From positions 49,274-113,273 of the forward strand of contig CAUVXJ010000017.1 in assembly GCA_963555925.1 (NCBI GenBank): a DNA stretch of 64,000 nucleotides. Direction: 5' to 3'. Each line of letters begins with the position of its first letter. Position 1 is the first letter of the stretch. Below the pieces are notes generated by a model. That model saw only the letters and a program-made list of their open reading frames with translations. It made no database searches and was not told the DNA's origin. The position numbers were made by a program, and so were the translations under genes. The DNA comes from Protofrankia sp963555925. GTDB taxonomy: Bacteria > Actinomycetota > Actinomycetes > Frankiales > Frankiaceae. Below are positions 43,823 through 51,989 of the stretch, piece after piece.

Positions 43823-43888
43823 TCGCCCGACTGTAGAGGCACCGCTGGTCCGGGACACCGGAGCGGCGCCACACGAGGGGAGCATTGG

Positions 43889-44221
43889 ATGTCTGCGACA
43901 TCAGCCACCAGAAGCCTCAAGCCGAGGCTTCGTACCAAGATGGGGATGGGACTGGCCACCGTCGGTCTGCTGGTCGGCACCGTCGGGGCCAGCGTCGTGG
44001 TGGCCGGTCCGGCACAGGCGGCATGTGCCTCCGACGCACGGAAAGCCGATTTCTGGTCATCCTGGGCGGAAGCTCACACAGAGGACTGCTCATACTGGAG
44101 CAACTCCTACGCGCAACACGGATCGAGAAGCATCTGGTCCGGCTGGTACAGCGCATGGTCGAGGGCTTCGGCGGACAGCGGCGTATCGACCAGCCACTCC
44201 GCGAAGAACGTTTTCTCCTAG
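43889..44221 (+). CDS. Secreted Trp/Ser-rich small peptide precursor
   Basis: A 110-residue precursor. A basic N-region (SLKPRLRTK) and hydrophobic core (LATVGLLVGTVGASVVV) end at a signal peptidase site AGPAQA|AC, so the mature peptide is about 66 residues. It contains 6 Trp, many Ser, two Cys (2 and 23 of the mature form) and the stretch CSYWSNSYAQHGS. The ATG has GAGGGGAG six bases upstream. Hairpins lie on both sides, so it is probably its own transcript. The length, Sec signal and WSN..HGS pattern faintly recall lactococcin 972-type bacteriocins, but I cannot confirm this. It is the most likely substrate or effector of the neighbouring export genes. Confidence 0.82.
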   Translation: MSATSATRSLKPRLRTKMGMGLATVGLLVGTVGASVVVAGPAQAACASDARKADFWSSWAEAHTEDCSYWSNSYAQHGSRSIWSGWYSAWSRASADSGVSTSHSAKNVFS

Positions 44222-44236
44222 TAGGCCGGTGATCGT

Positions 44237-44290
44237 AGGCCATGGCCACGCGATAGGCGCGGTATTCACGTGCTTTCGTGGCCATGGCCT
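44237..44290 (+). terminator. Terminator of secreted peptide gene
   Basis: A perfect 14-bp stem (AGGCCATGGCCACG / CGTGGCCATGGCCT) with a 26-nt loop starts 15 bp after the peptide stop codon. Confidence 0.7.
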
Positions 44291-44386
44291 GTTCGTATGC
44301 CCGGGTCGGTTGGGCTACGGTCATGATGGCGGTCACCTTCCCCCTGGCCTTCGTGGGGGCCGTAAGAAAGTAGATGGGAACAGGGG

Positions 44387-45049
44387 ATGAGGTTGACCAG
44401 GATCTGGCTGGTGATGCTCGCCGCGGTGCTGTTCGGCGTTTCGGCGTGTGCCATTGAGTCGAAAACCGAAGCGATGCCGAAACAAGGAACGGGGGAGCGC
44501 ATGAAGCCCCTGGTGGACCAGTTCAAGGACGCCCGTGCTCGGGCCAAGTCGGATTTTGAGCGAGCGGCGCTGGACCGGGCGATTGAGACAGGAAAAATTG
44601 ACCCGGCGGATTACGAACAGGCGTTCAGTAGATATCGTCAGTGCGCGCAGGACGCCGGACTCAAGGAGACGTATACCAAGCTTTCGAACGGCATCTACCG
44701 GGTCACCCCACCATCAGACATCGGATCCGCAGCCAAGGACGTCGACGCCTATGCGAACGTCATGAAAGATTGTGCTGCGAAGGCAGGCTTGATAAGCCTC
44801 GAAGCCCTGTACAGAACACAGGTCGACAATCCCGATCTGCTGGCTGATCCCAAGCTGGTGGTGGTGCGGTGCCTGATCAAGGCCGGTCTTGTACCAGCGG
44901 ACTACAGCACGCAAAAGCTCACCACGTTCCTGAACAGCGACATGGAACAGAACACCGACTTCGACCCGATGAACGCCGAGGCGCAGAAATGCCTGACGGC
45001 CGGCGGGATAGCGATCAGCATCGACCGGGGACAGAAAGGCGGCAGCTGA
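44387..45049 (+). CDS. Putative lipoprotein of peptide/exporter locus
   Basis: A 220-residue exported lipoprotein. The signal LVMLAAVLFGVS ends in the lipobox VSAC. The mature part is mostly helical and charged with several Cys (RYRQCAQDAG, KDCAAKAG, VRCLIKAGL, AQKCLTAGG), perhaps forming disulfides. The four Cys-Ala/Lys-Gly motifs look like a degenerate internal repeat. No known domain is recognised. It is followed after 5 bp by the adaptor gene, so it is part of that operon. A role in exporter assembly or self-immunity is possible but unproven. Confidence 0.8.
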   Translation: MRLTRIWLVMLAAVLFGVSACAIESKTEAMPKQGTGERMKPLVDQFKDARARAKSDFERAALDRAIETGKIDPADYEQAFSRYRQCAQDAGLKETYTKLSNGIYRVTPPSDIGSAAKDVDAYANVMKDCAAKAGLISLEALYRTQVDNPDLLADPKLVVVRCLIKAGLVPADYSTQKLTTFLNSDMEQNTDFDPMNAEAQKCLTAGGIAISIDRGQKGGS

Positions 45050-45054
45050 TCTTG

Positions 45055-46083
45055 GTGAAGGGTCGGTCCGTCGGTACGGCAGTGCTCGCCGCCGTCACCC
45101 TGCTCAGCATGGGTGGAGCGACGGGGTTTCTCCTTCGTCCCGTGGCCGCACCGCAGGAGCTTCGGGCTGCGACGGAGGTGACGTCCGCACCTGTCGGCCA
45201 TGAGGAGTTCGCCGATGAGCACACGGTGAAGATTTCTCTCAAGAGATCGTCCGCACCGCCCCTGGTCGTAGGTTTCGACGGTCGGGTGACGGCGGTCTCC
45301 TGTAAGGCGGGTGAGGCGCTGAAGTCAGGCCAGACCGTGGCCCGGATCAACAACACCCCGCTGATCGGGCTGGCCACCTCGGCGCCGCTTTACCGGAACC
45401 TGAGCCAGGGTCATAAGGGCGACGACGTCAAGGCACTTCAAACCGAACTGATCCGTCTCGGATACGGCGTCAAAGCGGACGGGACCTTTGACGGCCGAAC
45501 GGTGATGGCCGTGAAGGAGTTGCAGAAGGCTGCCGGAGTCGATCGCCCCGATGGAACGATCACGTCCGGACAGATTCTCTGGCTGCCTGCCTCCGCAGTG
45601 GTACCGGACTCATGCAAGCTGGTCCTGGGTGCGTATGTGTCATCGGGCCAGACGTACGCTGAGGTTCCTGCGCAGCTGATATCGATCATCGTCAATCCGA
45701 TGCCGGCGAACGTCGTCGACGGTGAGCGGGCCATTCAGGTGATGGGTGTCACGGGACCGCTTGACAAGGATGGTACCGCCACGGATGCGGAGTTTCTCGG
45801 AAAGGTGGCCGGCACCCGGGAGTATCGCCTTCTTGAGGCAGGCGACAAGGAGCCCGAACTGACCGCGGTCATCACGTTGAAAGATCACCTTCAGACGCTG
45901 AGAATGCCACCGGGAGCTTTGTTCGACGTCGACCGCGACAGCGGGTGTGTCCAGTCTGGTGCGAAGGCATACCCCGTGAAGATCGTTGGATCGAGGCTGG
46001 GTGTGACGCTGGTGGTGCCGACGGGTGATGCGTCAGCCCACGTCAACCTCGGCGCGTCGATCACTGTGGACTCGTGCGGGTGA
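45055..46083 (+). CDS. Peptidoglycan-binding membrane-fusion (HlyD/MacA-like) adaptor
   Basis: A 342-residue protein with an N-terminal membrane anchor (VGTAVLAAVTLLSMGGATGFLL). Next comes a lipoyl-like hairpin (GRVTAVSCKAGEALKSGQTV), a PG_binding_1 domain (DDVKALQTELIRLGYGVKAD then LQKAAGV), and a C-terminal beta domain. This architecture is typical of actinobacterial adaptors that work with MacB-type ABC exporters, reaching the cell wall instead of an outer membrane. GTG 45055 is chosen. The stop overlaps the ATPase start. Confidence 0.85.
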   Translation: MKGRSVGTAVLAAVTLLSMGGATGFLLRPVAAPQELRAATEVTSAPVGHEEFADEHTVKISLKRSSAPPLVVGFDGRVTAVSCKAGEALKSGQTVARINNTPLIGLATSAPLYRNLSQGHKGDDVKALQTELIRLGYGVKADGTFDGRTVMAVKELQKAAGVDRPDGTITSGQILWLPASAVVPDSCKLVLGAYVSSGQTYAEVPAQLISIIVNPMPANVVDGERAIQVMGVTGPLDKDGTATDAEFLGKVAGTREYRLLEAGDKEPELTAVITLKDHLQTLRMPPGALFDVDRDSGCVQSGAKAYPVKIVGSRLGVTLVVPTGDASAHVNLGASITVDSCG

Positions 46084-46790
46084 GGTCTGTGGCTGATACC
46101 GGGAAACTCGTCAGGGGCATCGGGCTCGGGCATCGTTTTCCTGGGACGGCTCATTTGTTCACCGGCCTCGACTTCGAGCTGCGCCCCGGGCAGATCGTGG
46201 GTCTGTGCGGCCCGTCCGGATCCGGGAAGTCGACGCTGCTTTCAATACTGGCCACCTGGGTCGTTCCCACGGAGGGCACGGTGGAGATGACCGGCGTCGA
46301 ACGCACCGGCTGGGTCTTCCAGAATCCGTTCGGCGTGCCCGGCCGTACGGCACTTGATCACGTATGTTTGCCGCTGCTTGCCCTGGGGCAGTCCCGCCGC
46401 TGCGCGGAACTACAGGCGATGGATGTGCTGGCGAGCTTCAAACTGGTGAAAGCGGCGCGTCAGGCGTTCCGTGACTTGTCCGGCGGTGAGGCGCAGCGGC
46501 TCATGCTCGCCAGGGCGATCTGCTCCGCGCCCGACCTGCTTCTTGTCGACGAGCCGACGGCCCAGCTCGACATCATCACGGCGGCGACGGTAAACGAGAC
46601 GCTGGGCGCCGTCGCTCGGGACGGCACGATCGTAGTGATCGCAACCCATGATCCGCATACCCGGGATGCGTGCACCCAGGTCATCGATCTGTCCGTGACG
46701 GCTTTGCGCGAGAAGAACGACAAGAGCGACATGGAGGGGCACAACGGGGCGTGGTCCCTTGACGACGCGCGCGGTGAGGCGGGCCTTTGA
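46080..46790 (+). CDS. ABC transporter ATP-binding protein (MacB/LolD type)
   Basis: A 236-residue ATPase with Walker A GPSGSGKST, a Q-loop (VFQNP), the signature LSGGEAQR, Walker B LLLVDEP and H-loop ATHD, so it looks active. The GTG at 46080 overlaps the adaptor stop (GTGA). The stop overlaps the permease start (TTGA), so adaptor, ATPase and permease are tightly coupled. Confidence 0.95.
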   Translation: MRSVADTGKLVRGIGLGHRFPGTAHLFTGLDFELRPGQIVGLCGPSGSGKSTLLSILATWVVPTEGTVEMTGVERTGWVFQNPFGVPGRTALDHVCLPLLALGQSRRCAELQAMDVLASFKLVKAARQAFRDLSGGEAQRLMLARAICSAPDLLLVDEPTAQLDIITAATVNETLGAVARDGTIVVIATHDPHTRDACTQVIDLSVTALREKNDKSDMEGHNGAWSLDDARGEAGL

Positions 46791-47854
46791 GGCTGCGATC
46801 GATCCTCTCCGAGGCGTACCGGAACATCGTCACAGGCACAACCCGTGCCCTACTCCTGGGGATCTTCCTGGCAGCGATCAGCGCCGGCCTGGCGATCGTC
46901 GACGCCCGGTCCATCATCGACATTGAACAGAAGGCCGACGATTTCGTCTCCTCTGGAGGGTCCGTGCGGGTGATGGTCGCACGGGAGAGCACCGATGCGG
47001 CGGCGTGCGAACGGCTCAGCGCGATTTCGGGGGTCCGCTCGGCGGGAGCGCTCAAGGAAACCGACGCCGTCGTGCTGCGGGTGATGATCGCTAACCCTAT
47101 ACCGGCCTACGTGGTGACACCCGGTCTCATCGAAGTCCTGGGCGGCAACGCGGCCACCCGCGCGGGGGCGTGGCTGCCCGCGCAACTGGCAAAAACCCTG
47201 GGGGTGCAGCCAGGGCAGGAGCTGGTGACCACCGCGGGAACGTTGTCGGTGGCAGGAATCTACGATTATCCGGATGACGGCCGCGACAGTCGACTGAATT
47301 ACGCGGCGCTGCTCCCGCAGCTGGCGACAGGCGTTTTCGACGAGTGCTGGGCGGAGGTCTGGCCCCTCTCCAAGACGAGGGACCATCTCCTCTACTCGGC
47401 ACTCACGGTGGACGTGAGTTCGACGGATCCGGTCATCATCGGCCAGCTCAACACCAGCCGCGGGACGCAGTTCGACGGTGTGGGGGCATTCACCGGCCGA
47501 CCCACGCGGTACGGGCTGGCCGGTTGTGGGCTGGCCGGACTGATACTGGGATTCGTCGCGATCCGGATGCGGCGGCTGGAGATCGCTGCGGCGCTCCATC
47601 TCGGCGAGTCCCGCTGCGCTCTCCTTGCCTCACTACTGATTGAGACCGCCGTATGGTCGTTCAGCGCGTTCATCCTCGCCGCCTGCGCCCTGGTGTTCGG
47701 CGTCATCCCGCGGAATACCGCTGCTTCCATGAATGTCTACATCATCGATATCTGTGGTCCGGCCGCTGCGGCGCTCACCGCACTCGTCGGGACGGTACTG
47801 GCTTCTTTCACGATCCAGGAGAAATACCTATTCGGCTACTTTAAAAGCCGTTAG
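46787..47854 (+). CDS. ABC transporter permease (FtsX/MacB-like)
   Basis: A 355-residue permease with one N-terminal helix (ALLLGIFLAAISAGLAIV), a large extracytoplasmic domain of about 190 residues, and three C-terminal helices (YGLAGCGLAGLILGFVAI, SFSAFILAACALVFGVI, AAALTALVGTVLASFTI). This is the MacB/FtsX topology. The TTG start overlaps the ATPase stop. It probably moves a peptide or lipid-linked substrate with the adaptor, or protects the cell from the secreted peptide. Confidence 0.88.
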   Translation: MRLRSILSEAYRNIVTGTTRALLLGIFLAAISAGLAIVDARSIIDIEQKADDFVSSGGSVRVMVARESTDAAACERLSAISGVRSAGALKETDAVVLRVMIANPIPAYVVTPGLIEVLGGNAATRAGAWLPAQLAKTLGVQPGQELVTTAGTLSVAGIYDYPDDGRDSRLNYAALLPQLATGVFDECWAEVWPLSKTRDHLLYSALTVDVSSTDPVIIGQLNTSRGTQFDGVGAFTGRPTRYGLAGCGLAGLILGFVAIRMRRLEIAAALHLGESRCALLASLLIETAVWSFSAFILAACALVFGVIPRNTAASMNVYIIDICGPAAAALTALVGTVLASFTIQEKYLFGYFKSR

Positions 47855-48033
47855 GTTTCCGCCTTTCTGCTGGTCATGCTGCCGCAGTCTGATCATGTGG
47901 ATGTCGTGTTCGGGATACGTAGGCCGGCGCCGGTCAGCATGAATTCCTCTTCGGACGATCTCCGTTCATCCTCGCAGCGTGTGGATGCCGGGCTGCGTCA
48001 CTGTGGCGTGCGTCGACCCGTAGGGTCGTGGAT

Positions 48034-48993
48034 GTGACTGCTACCACTGGGGAGACCGGGTCCGGGCCGCGCTCCGCTGAGCTACCGGCACGACGGGTGC
48101 TGTTCGTGCACGCCCACCCCGACGACGAGGTGATCGGAACCGGGGTGACCATGGCGTCCTACGCTGCCGATCCAGACACCCACGTCACCCTCGTCACCGC
48201 CACGCTGGGGGAGATGGGCGAGGTACTGGTCCCGGAGATGATCAACCTGCGGGCGGACCGAGGCGACCAGCTCGGTGGGTACCGCATCGGCGAGTTGGCG
48301 CGCTCCTGTGCGGCACTCGGCGTCTCCGACCATCGCTTCCTCGGTGGGCCGGGTCGGTGGCGTGACAGCGGCATGATGGATACGCCCGGAAACGACGATC
48401 CGCGCTGCCTGTGGCGCGCGGATCTCGATGAGGCGACCGCGGCGCTGGCGACGATCGTCCGCGAGGTCCGCCCGCAGGTGCTGGTCACCTACGACAGCAA
48501 CGGTGGATACGGGCATCCCGACCACATCCGTGCGCACGAGCTGACCATGCGGGTGTTCGATGCGGCTGCGGATCCGTCCTTCGCACCGGAGGCCGGCTCG
48601 CCGTGGCAGCCGGTGAAGCTGTACCACACCGCGATTCCGCGATCGATGATCCAGATTGGGATCGACTACTTCCGCTCGAAGGGCGCCGGGCAGGAGCTGT
48701 TCGACGGTGTGGAGTCGGCGGAAGATGTACCGATGGCGGTATCGGACGACGTCGTGACCACCGAAGTCGCCTCACCCGTTCACTTTGAGGCGAAGGTGGC
48801 GGCCATGCGGGCGCATGCCACCCAGATGACGACGGATGGTTTCTTCTTTGCGCTGGCCGACGGGGTCGGGCATCGTGCCTGGGGTACCGAGTACTACATC
48901 CTCGATCGGGGTGAGCGCGGACCGGGTGTCGGGCCGTACGGGCGCGAGACCGATCTGTTCGCCGGGCTCGACTTCGCCGGGCTCGACCGCTGA
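48034..48993 (+). CDS. mshB: Mycothiol biosynthesis GlcNAc-Ins deacetylase
   Basis: A 319-residue zinc deacetylase that converts GlcNAc-inositol to GlcN-inositol, the second committed step of mycothiol synthesis. The LmbE-family metal motif AHPDDE (H28, D30, D31) is present, and GGYGHPDHI later supplies the third ligand. The full-length sequence is intact, unlike the remnant at 40556. GTG 48034 has AGGG about 9 bases upstream; GTG 48028 is also possible. The DUF6113 gene downstream is its usual partner. Confidence 0.96.
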   Translation: MTATTGETGSGPRSAELPARRVLFVHAHPDDEVIGTGVTMASYAADPDTHVTLVTATLGEMGEVLVPEMINLRADRGDQLGGYRIGELARSCAALGVSDHRFLGGPGRWRDSGMMDTPGNDDPRCLWRADLDEATAALATIVREVRPQVLVTYDSNGGYGHPDHIRAHELTMRVFDAAADPSFAPEAGSPWQPVKLYHTAIPRSMIQIGIDYFRSKGAGQELFDGVESAEDVPMAVSDDVVTTEVASPVHFEAKVAAMRAHATQMTTDGFFFALADGVGHRAWGTEYYILDRGERGPGVGPYGRETDLFAGLDFAGLDR

Positions 48994-49009
48994 AGGATTT
49001 TTTTCGACG

Positions 49010-49591
49010 ATGTCTGATCATCTGCGCCGGACACCGCCGGCGGCGTCAGCCACGGCGGCCGCCGTCGATCTCGGCGGGGACGGGGACGTGAGCGGCGACG
49101 ACAACGTGAGCAGAGGCGTGAGCCAGGGTCGGGGCGTGTACGAGGGCAGCGGTGTTGCCGATGGCGAACCGTCCAGGCTCTTCCTGGGGCCGGCCTACAC
49201 GGTCGGCTGGCTGGCCGGTCTTGCGCTCGGTTTCTACGGCGTGTTCCTCGTCCCGGTGGGCCCGCGTCCCGGCGGGATCCTGCTGTCGGTCGGAGTGGTC
49301 CTGGCACTGGTCGGAAACGTCGGGGTGGCGACGCTGGTGCGGTGGCTCACCGGCACCCGCCTTGGCGCTATGATCGTTCTTGCGGGCTGGATTCCGGTCG
49401 TGTTGTTGTTCGCCAGCTCGCGTCCTGAAGGTGATCTCATCCTGCGGGCGAGCACCACCGGATATCTCTTTCTGGTCATCGGCGCGATTGCCCCGGTTGT
49501 CGTCGCGATGCTCGGCTCGCCGCGTCGCGGGCTGTCAGTTATTCTGGCGTCACAGTCCGACTCCAGGCCCGACTCCAAGCCCGGGTCCTGA
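49010..49591 (+). CDS. DUF6113-type membrane protein
   Basis: A 193-residue protein with about 60 residues of acidic, Gly-rich N-terminus and four membrane helices (VGWLAGLALGFYGVFLVPVG, ILLSVGVVLALVGNVGVATLV, AMIVLAGWIPVVLLFA, GYLFLVIGAIAPVVVAML). This matches the DUF6113 proteins found after mshB in actinobacteria. The start (ATG 49010) lies 17 bp after the mshB stop, so the two are probably cotranscribed. A fragment of this gene start also occurs in the mshB remnant. The function is unknown. Confidence 0.82.
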   Translation: MSDHLRRTPPAASATAAAVDLGGDGDVSGDDNVSRGVSQGRGVYEGSGVADGEPSRLFLGPAYTVGWLAGLALGFYGVFLVPVGPRPGGILLSVGVVLALVGNVGVATLVRWLTGTRLGAMIVLAGWIPVVLLFASSRPEGDLILRASTTGYLFLVIGAIAPVVVAMLGSPRRGLSVILASQSDSRPDSKPGS

Positions 49592-49701
49592 CGGGAGGCA
49601 TATCCGCGTCCGCGGAGAAATCGCGGCAGGCTCGGATGTGGCTGCCGTCACGACCGAGCCAGAAGTGACGTGTCAGTGCTCCACGGGAGTAGCGTGTTCG
49701 C

Positions 49702-50199
49702 GTGGCCGTCGATCCGGACGCCTTCCGCCGGGCGGTCGGGCGTTTCGCAACAGGTGTCACGGTTATCACCACCGTTCTCGACGGTCAGCCGTTCGCGATC
49801 ACCGCGAACTCGTTCACATCCGTGTCGCTCGACCCGCTGTTGGTGCTCGTCAGCGTCCGCAAGACGTCTCGCTTTCACGCGCCGGTTCTCGGCGCGGGCG
49901 TCTGGGGCGTTTCCGTGCTCGCCGCCGACATGCAGGACGCGTCCCGTTTCTTCGCCAGCCAGAACCGGCACGACGCGGCGACCCTCTTCGAGAACTGGAA
50001 ACACTCCGTCGGGTCAGTGACCGGTGTGGTCCTCTTGGACGACGCGCTCGCGGCCTTCGAGTGTCGGACGGTGCTCACCTACGAGGGTGGTGACCATACG
50101 TTGCTACTCGGTGAGGTCGTGGCGTTGGACGGATCCGGCCGTGACGTACCGCCCCTGCTGTTCTACGAGGGGATATACCGGGCGCTGGCTGCCGACTGA
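49702..50199 (+). CDS. Flavin reductase family protein
   Basis: A 165-residue FMN-binding split-barrel flavin reductase: FRRAVGRFATGVTVITT, ANSFTSVSLDPLLVLVSV, FAVS-like WGVSVLAADM, and C-terminal GDHTLLLGEV. Such proteins supply reduced flavin to monooxygenases; no partner oxygenase is adjacent. It starts at GTG. Confidence 0.92.
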   Translation: MAVDPDAFRRAVGRFATGVTVITTVLDGQPFAITANSFTSVSLDPLLVLVSVRKTSRFHAPVLGAGVWGVSVLAADMQDASRFFASQNRHDAATLFENWKHSVGSVTGVVLLDDALAAFECRTVLTYEGGDHTLLLGEVVALDGSGRDVPPLLFYEGIYRALAAD

Positions 50200-50293
50200 T
50201 CCGCTCAGGCGGCAACTCCGCCGGTCGGAGCCTGGCCGAATGCCGGCCCCCCGGCCCCCCTGGACCCGGACCAGGCCCGGGGCACATCCACCG

Positions 50294-51190
50294 TCAGTTC
50301 AGGCGGGCGCGGGCGGCGCGTGCAGCCTCGCGGGCCGCGGCGGCCGCGGCCGGCTCCGGGGACGCGACCGCGTCGGCGAAGGCCGCCAGATCGTCGGCGC
50401 CGCCGCGGAAGTCACCGAGGCGGGCGCGCAGCTCTCCTCTTTCCCGGAGCAGGTGGGTCGGATGGTGGGGCAGCAACAGGGACAGTTCGACGGCCCACAG
50501 GCGGGTCGCGTCAGCCTCCGACCGTGCCGCCCAGACCCGGATGTTGCCCAGCACCCGCATGAGCAGGTCGTTCGCATTCATCGGTTCGAGATGGGATCGG
50601 GTGAACGCCACGCCGGCGGAGCGGACCTTCTCCGCAGCCTCGTGCACGGTGATCAGCCGGCCGCCGGCGAACGGGTCGACCAGGACCCGGCGCTCGGGTG
50701 AACCGACACCGACGATGACGTGGCCGGGCATGCCGATCGGGTATGCGGGGACGCAGAGCCGGTGGGCGACCTCCGTCCACACGATCGACAACAGGATCGG
50801 CAGGCCGTGCCGGCGGCGGAGCACCGAGGCGAGCAGGGACGCGTGCAGACTGTCGAAGTCGCCCGCGTCACCGTGGAAGCCGGCCCGGGTTCCCAGCGTC
50901 TCCCGCAGGATCTCGGCGGCGGTGCGCACGTCCAGCCCGGCGAGCGTTCGCCTGGCGGCGGGTCCGATCGGGGGTCCGGCGGCGGGTCCATCGCCCGTGG
51001 CGCTCACTTCGCTCGGCGTGATGCCCAGGAGGCCGCCGGCGTCGCCGGCGAGGACATCGAATCGGGCCAGTTCGCGTCCCGGGTCGAGCTCCGGTTCGAC
51101 CTCCGCCGCGATCAGCATGCAGGCCAGGCCGATATCGACCGGATCCCGTCGGACGATGTCGGCGAACTGACGTCGTGTTCGGGCGCTCAT
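50294..51190 (-). CDS. SirB1/transglutaminase-like protein
   Basis: A 298-residue protein of the SirB1_N transglutaminase-like family. The core motifs LASVLRRRHGLPILLSIVW and YPIGMPGHVIVGV are visible. A helical C-terminus with TPR-like RLWAVELSLLLPHHP and a long Ala-rich tail follows. The function is unknown in actinobacteria. The ATG overlaps the stop of the small upstream gene (ATGA), so they are coupled. Confidence 0.85.
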   Translation of the reverse strand: MSARTRRQFADIVRRDPVDIGLACMLIAAEVEPELDPGRELARFDVLAGDAGGLLGITPSEVSATGDGPAAGPPIGPAARRTLAGLDVRTAAEILRETLGTRAGFHGDAGDFDSLHASLLASVLRRRHGLPILLSIVWTEVAHRLCVPAYPIGMPGHVIVGVGSPERRVLVDPFAGGRLITVHEAAEKVRSAGVAFTRSHLEPMNANDLLMRVLGNIRVWAARSEADATRLWAVELSLLLPHHPTHLLRERGELRARLGDFRGGADDLAAFADAVASPEPAAAAAAREAARAARARLN

Positions 51191-51522
51191 CGTGGATTCG
51201 CCTCCGTCTGCCCAGTGCTTCGTACTGCGCTCTGTCCTGCGTCTTGTCCTGCGTCCTGCTCGGCACTCGGCACGGCACGCTCGTCCGTGGCCGGCCCGGC
51301 GGCTGATCTGCGGACCGGCCGCGGCGGAACCCGTCGACCTGCGACGAGATCATCTTCGGCGATCGTCACGATGGAACCGTCGCTGGTCCGTATCGTCAGA
51401 CGTCGATCGGCCCAGGACAACAGGTGCCCGACGACGTCGGTCAGCGGCAACGGACCGGCGACCCGCCGGCGTACCGAGACTCTGGCGCCGGTGTCAGCAG
51501 GAGTGATACGGACGACATACAC
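51187..51522 (-). CDS. Standalone Rv0428c-like N-terminal SH3-type domain protein
   Basis: A 111-residue protein. The segment ARVSVRRRVAGPLPLTDVVG followed by LTIRTSDG and ends VAGRRVPPRP. It resembles the SH3-like N-terminal domain that precedes a GNAT acetyltransferase in larger actinobacterial proteins of the Rv0428c type, which often sit next to fdxA. Here the acetyltransferase part is absent and the rest is a Gln/Ala-rich tail with AGQDAGQ repeats. It is either a domain-level gene loss or a stand-alone form. GTG 51522 is chosen. Confidence 0.65.
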   Translation of the reverse strand: MYVVRITPADTGARVSVRRRVAGPLPLTDVVGHLLSWADRRLTIRTSDGSIVTIAEDDLVAGRRVPPRPVRRSAAGPATDERAVPSAEQDAGQDAGQSAVRSTGQTEANPR

Positions 51523-51609
51523 GACAAGCGAACGCCCTTGTTGTCGACACAGAACCGTTGAGGTCGATACTAGGGAATCAGTCGCCCGTGAGCCGAGGAG
51601 GAACAACCG

Positions 51610-51933
51610 GTGACCTACGTCATCGCGGAGCCCTGCGTCGATGTCAAGGACAGGGCCTGCATCGAGGAGTGCCCGGTCGACTGCATCTACGAAGGCGGAC
51701 GGATGCTCTACATCCAGCCTGACGAGTGCGTCGACTGCGGAGCGTGTGAGCCCGTCTGTCCGGTCGAAGCCATCTACTACGAGGACGACGTTCCGGATCA
51801 GTGGAAGGGCTTCACCGATACCAACGCCGTCTTCTTCGAGGAGCTCGGCTCGCCTGGCGGGGCGTCGAAGGTGGGTGCGCTCGACTTCGACCCGCCCAGC
51901 GTCGCCACGTTGGCGCCGCAGGGCGAGTCCTGA
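51610..51933 (+). CDS. fdxA: 7Fe-8S ferredoxin
   Basis: A 107-residue seven-iron (3Fe-4S plus 4Fe-4S) ferredoxin, a cytosolic electron carrier. Cys ligands lie in CVDVKDRACIEECPVDC and CVDCGACEPVCP. GTG 51610 has GAGGAGGAAC just upstream. fdxA followed by dapC is a conserved actinobacterial pair. Confidence 0.96.
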   Translation: MTYVIAEPCVDVKDRACIEECPVDCIYEGGRMLYIQPDECVDCGACEPVCPVEAIYYEDDVPDQWKGFTDTNAVFFEELGSPGGASKVGALDFDPPSVATLAPQGES

Positions 51934-51989
51934 CCGGGCCTCCAGGGCCTGCCGGAGCGTTCCGGCAGGCCCGCCACTCCCGGGTACGG

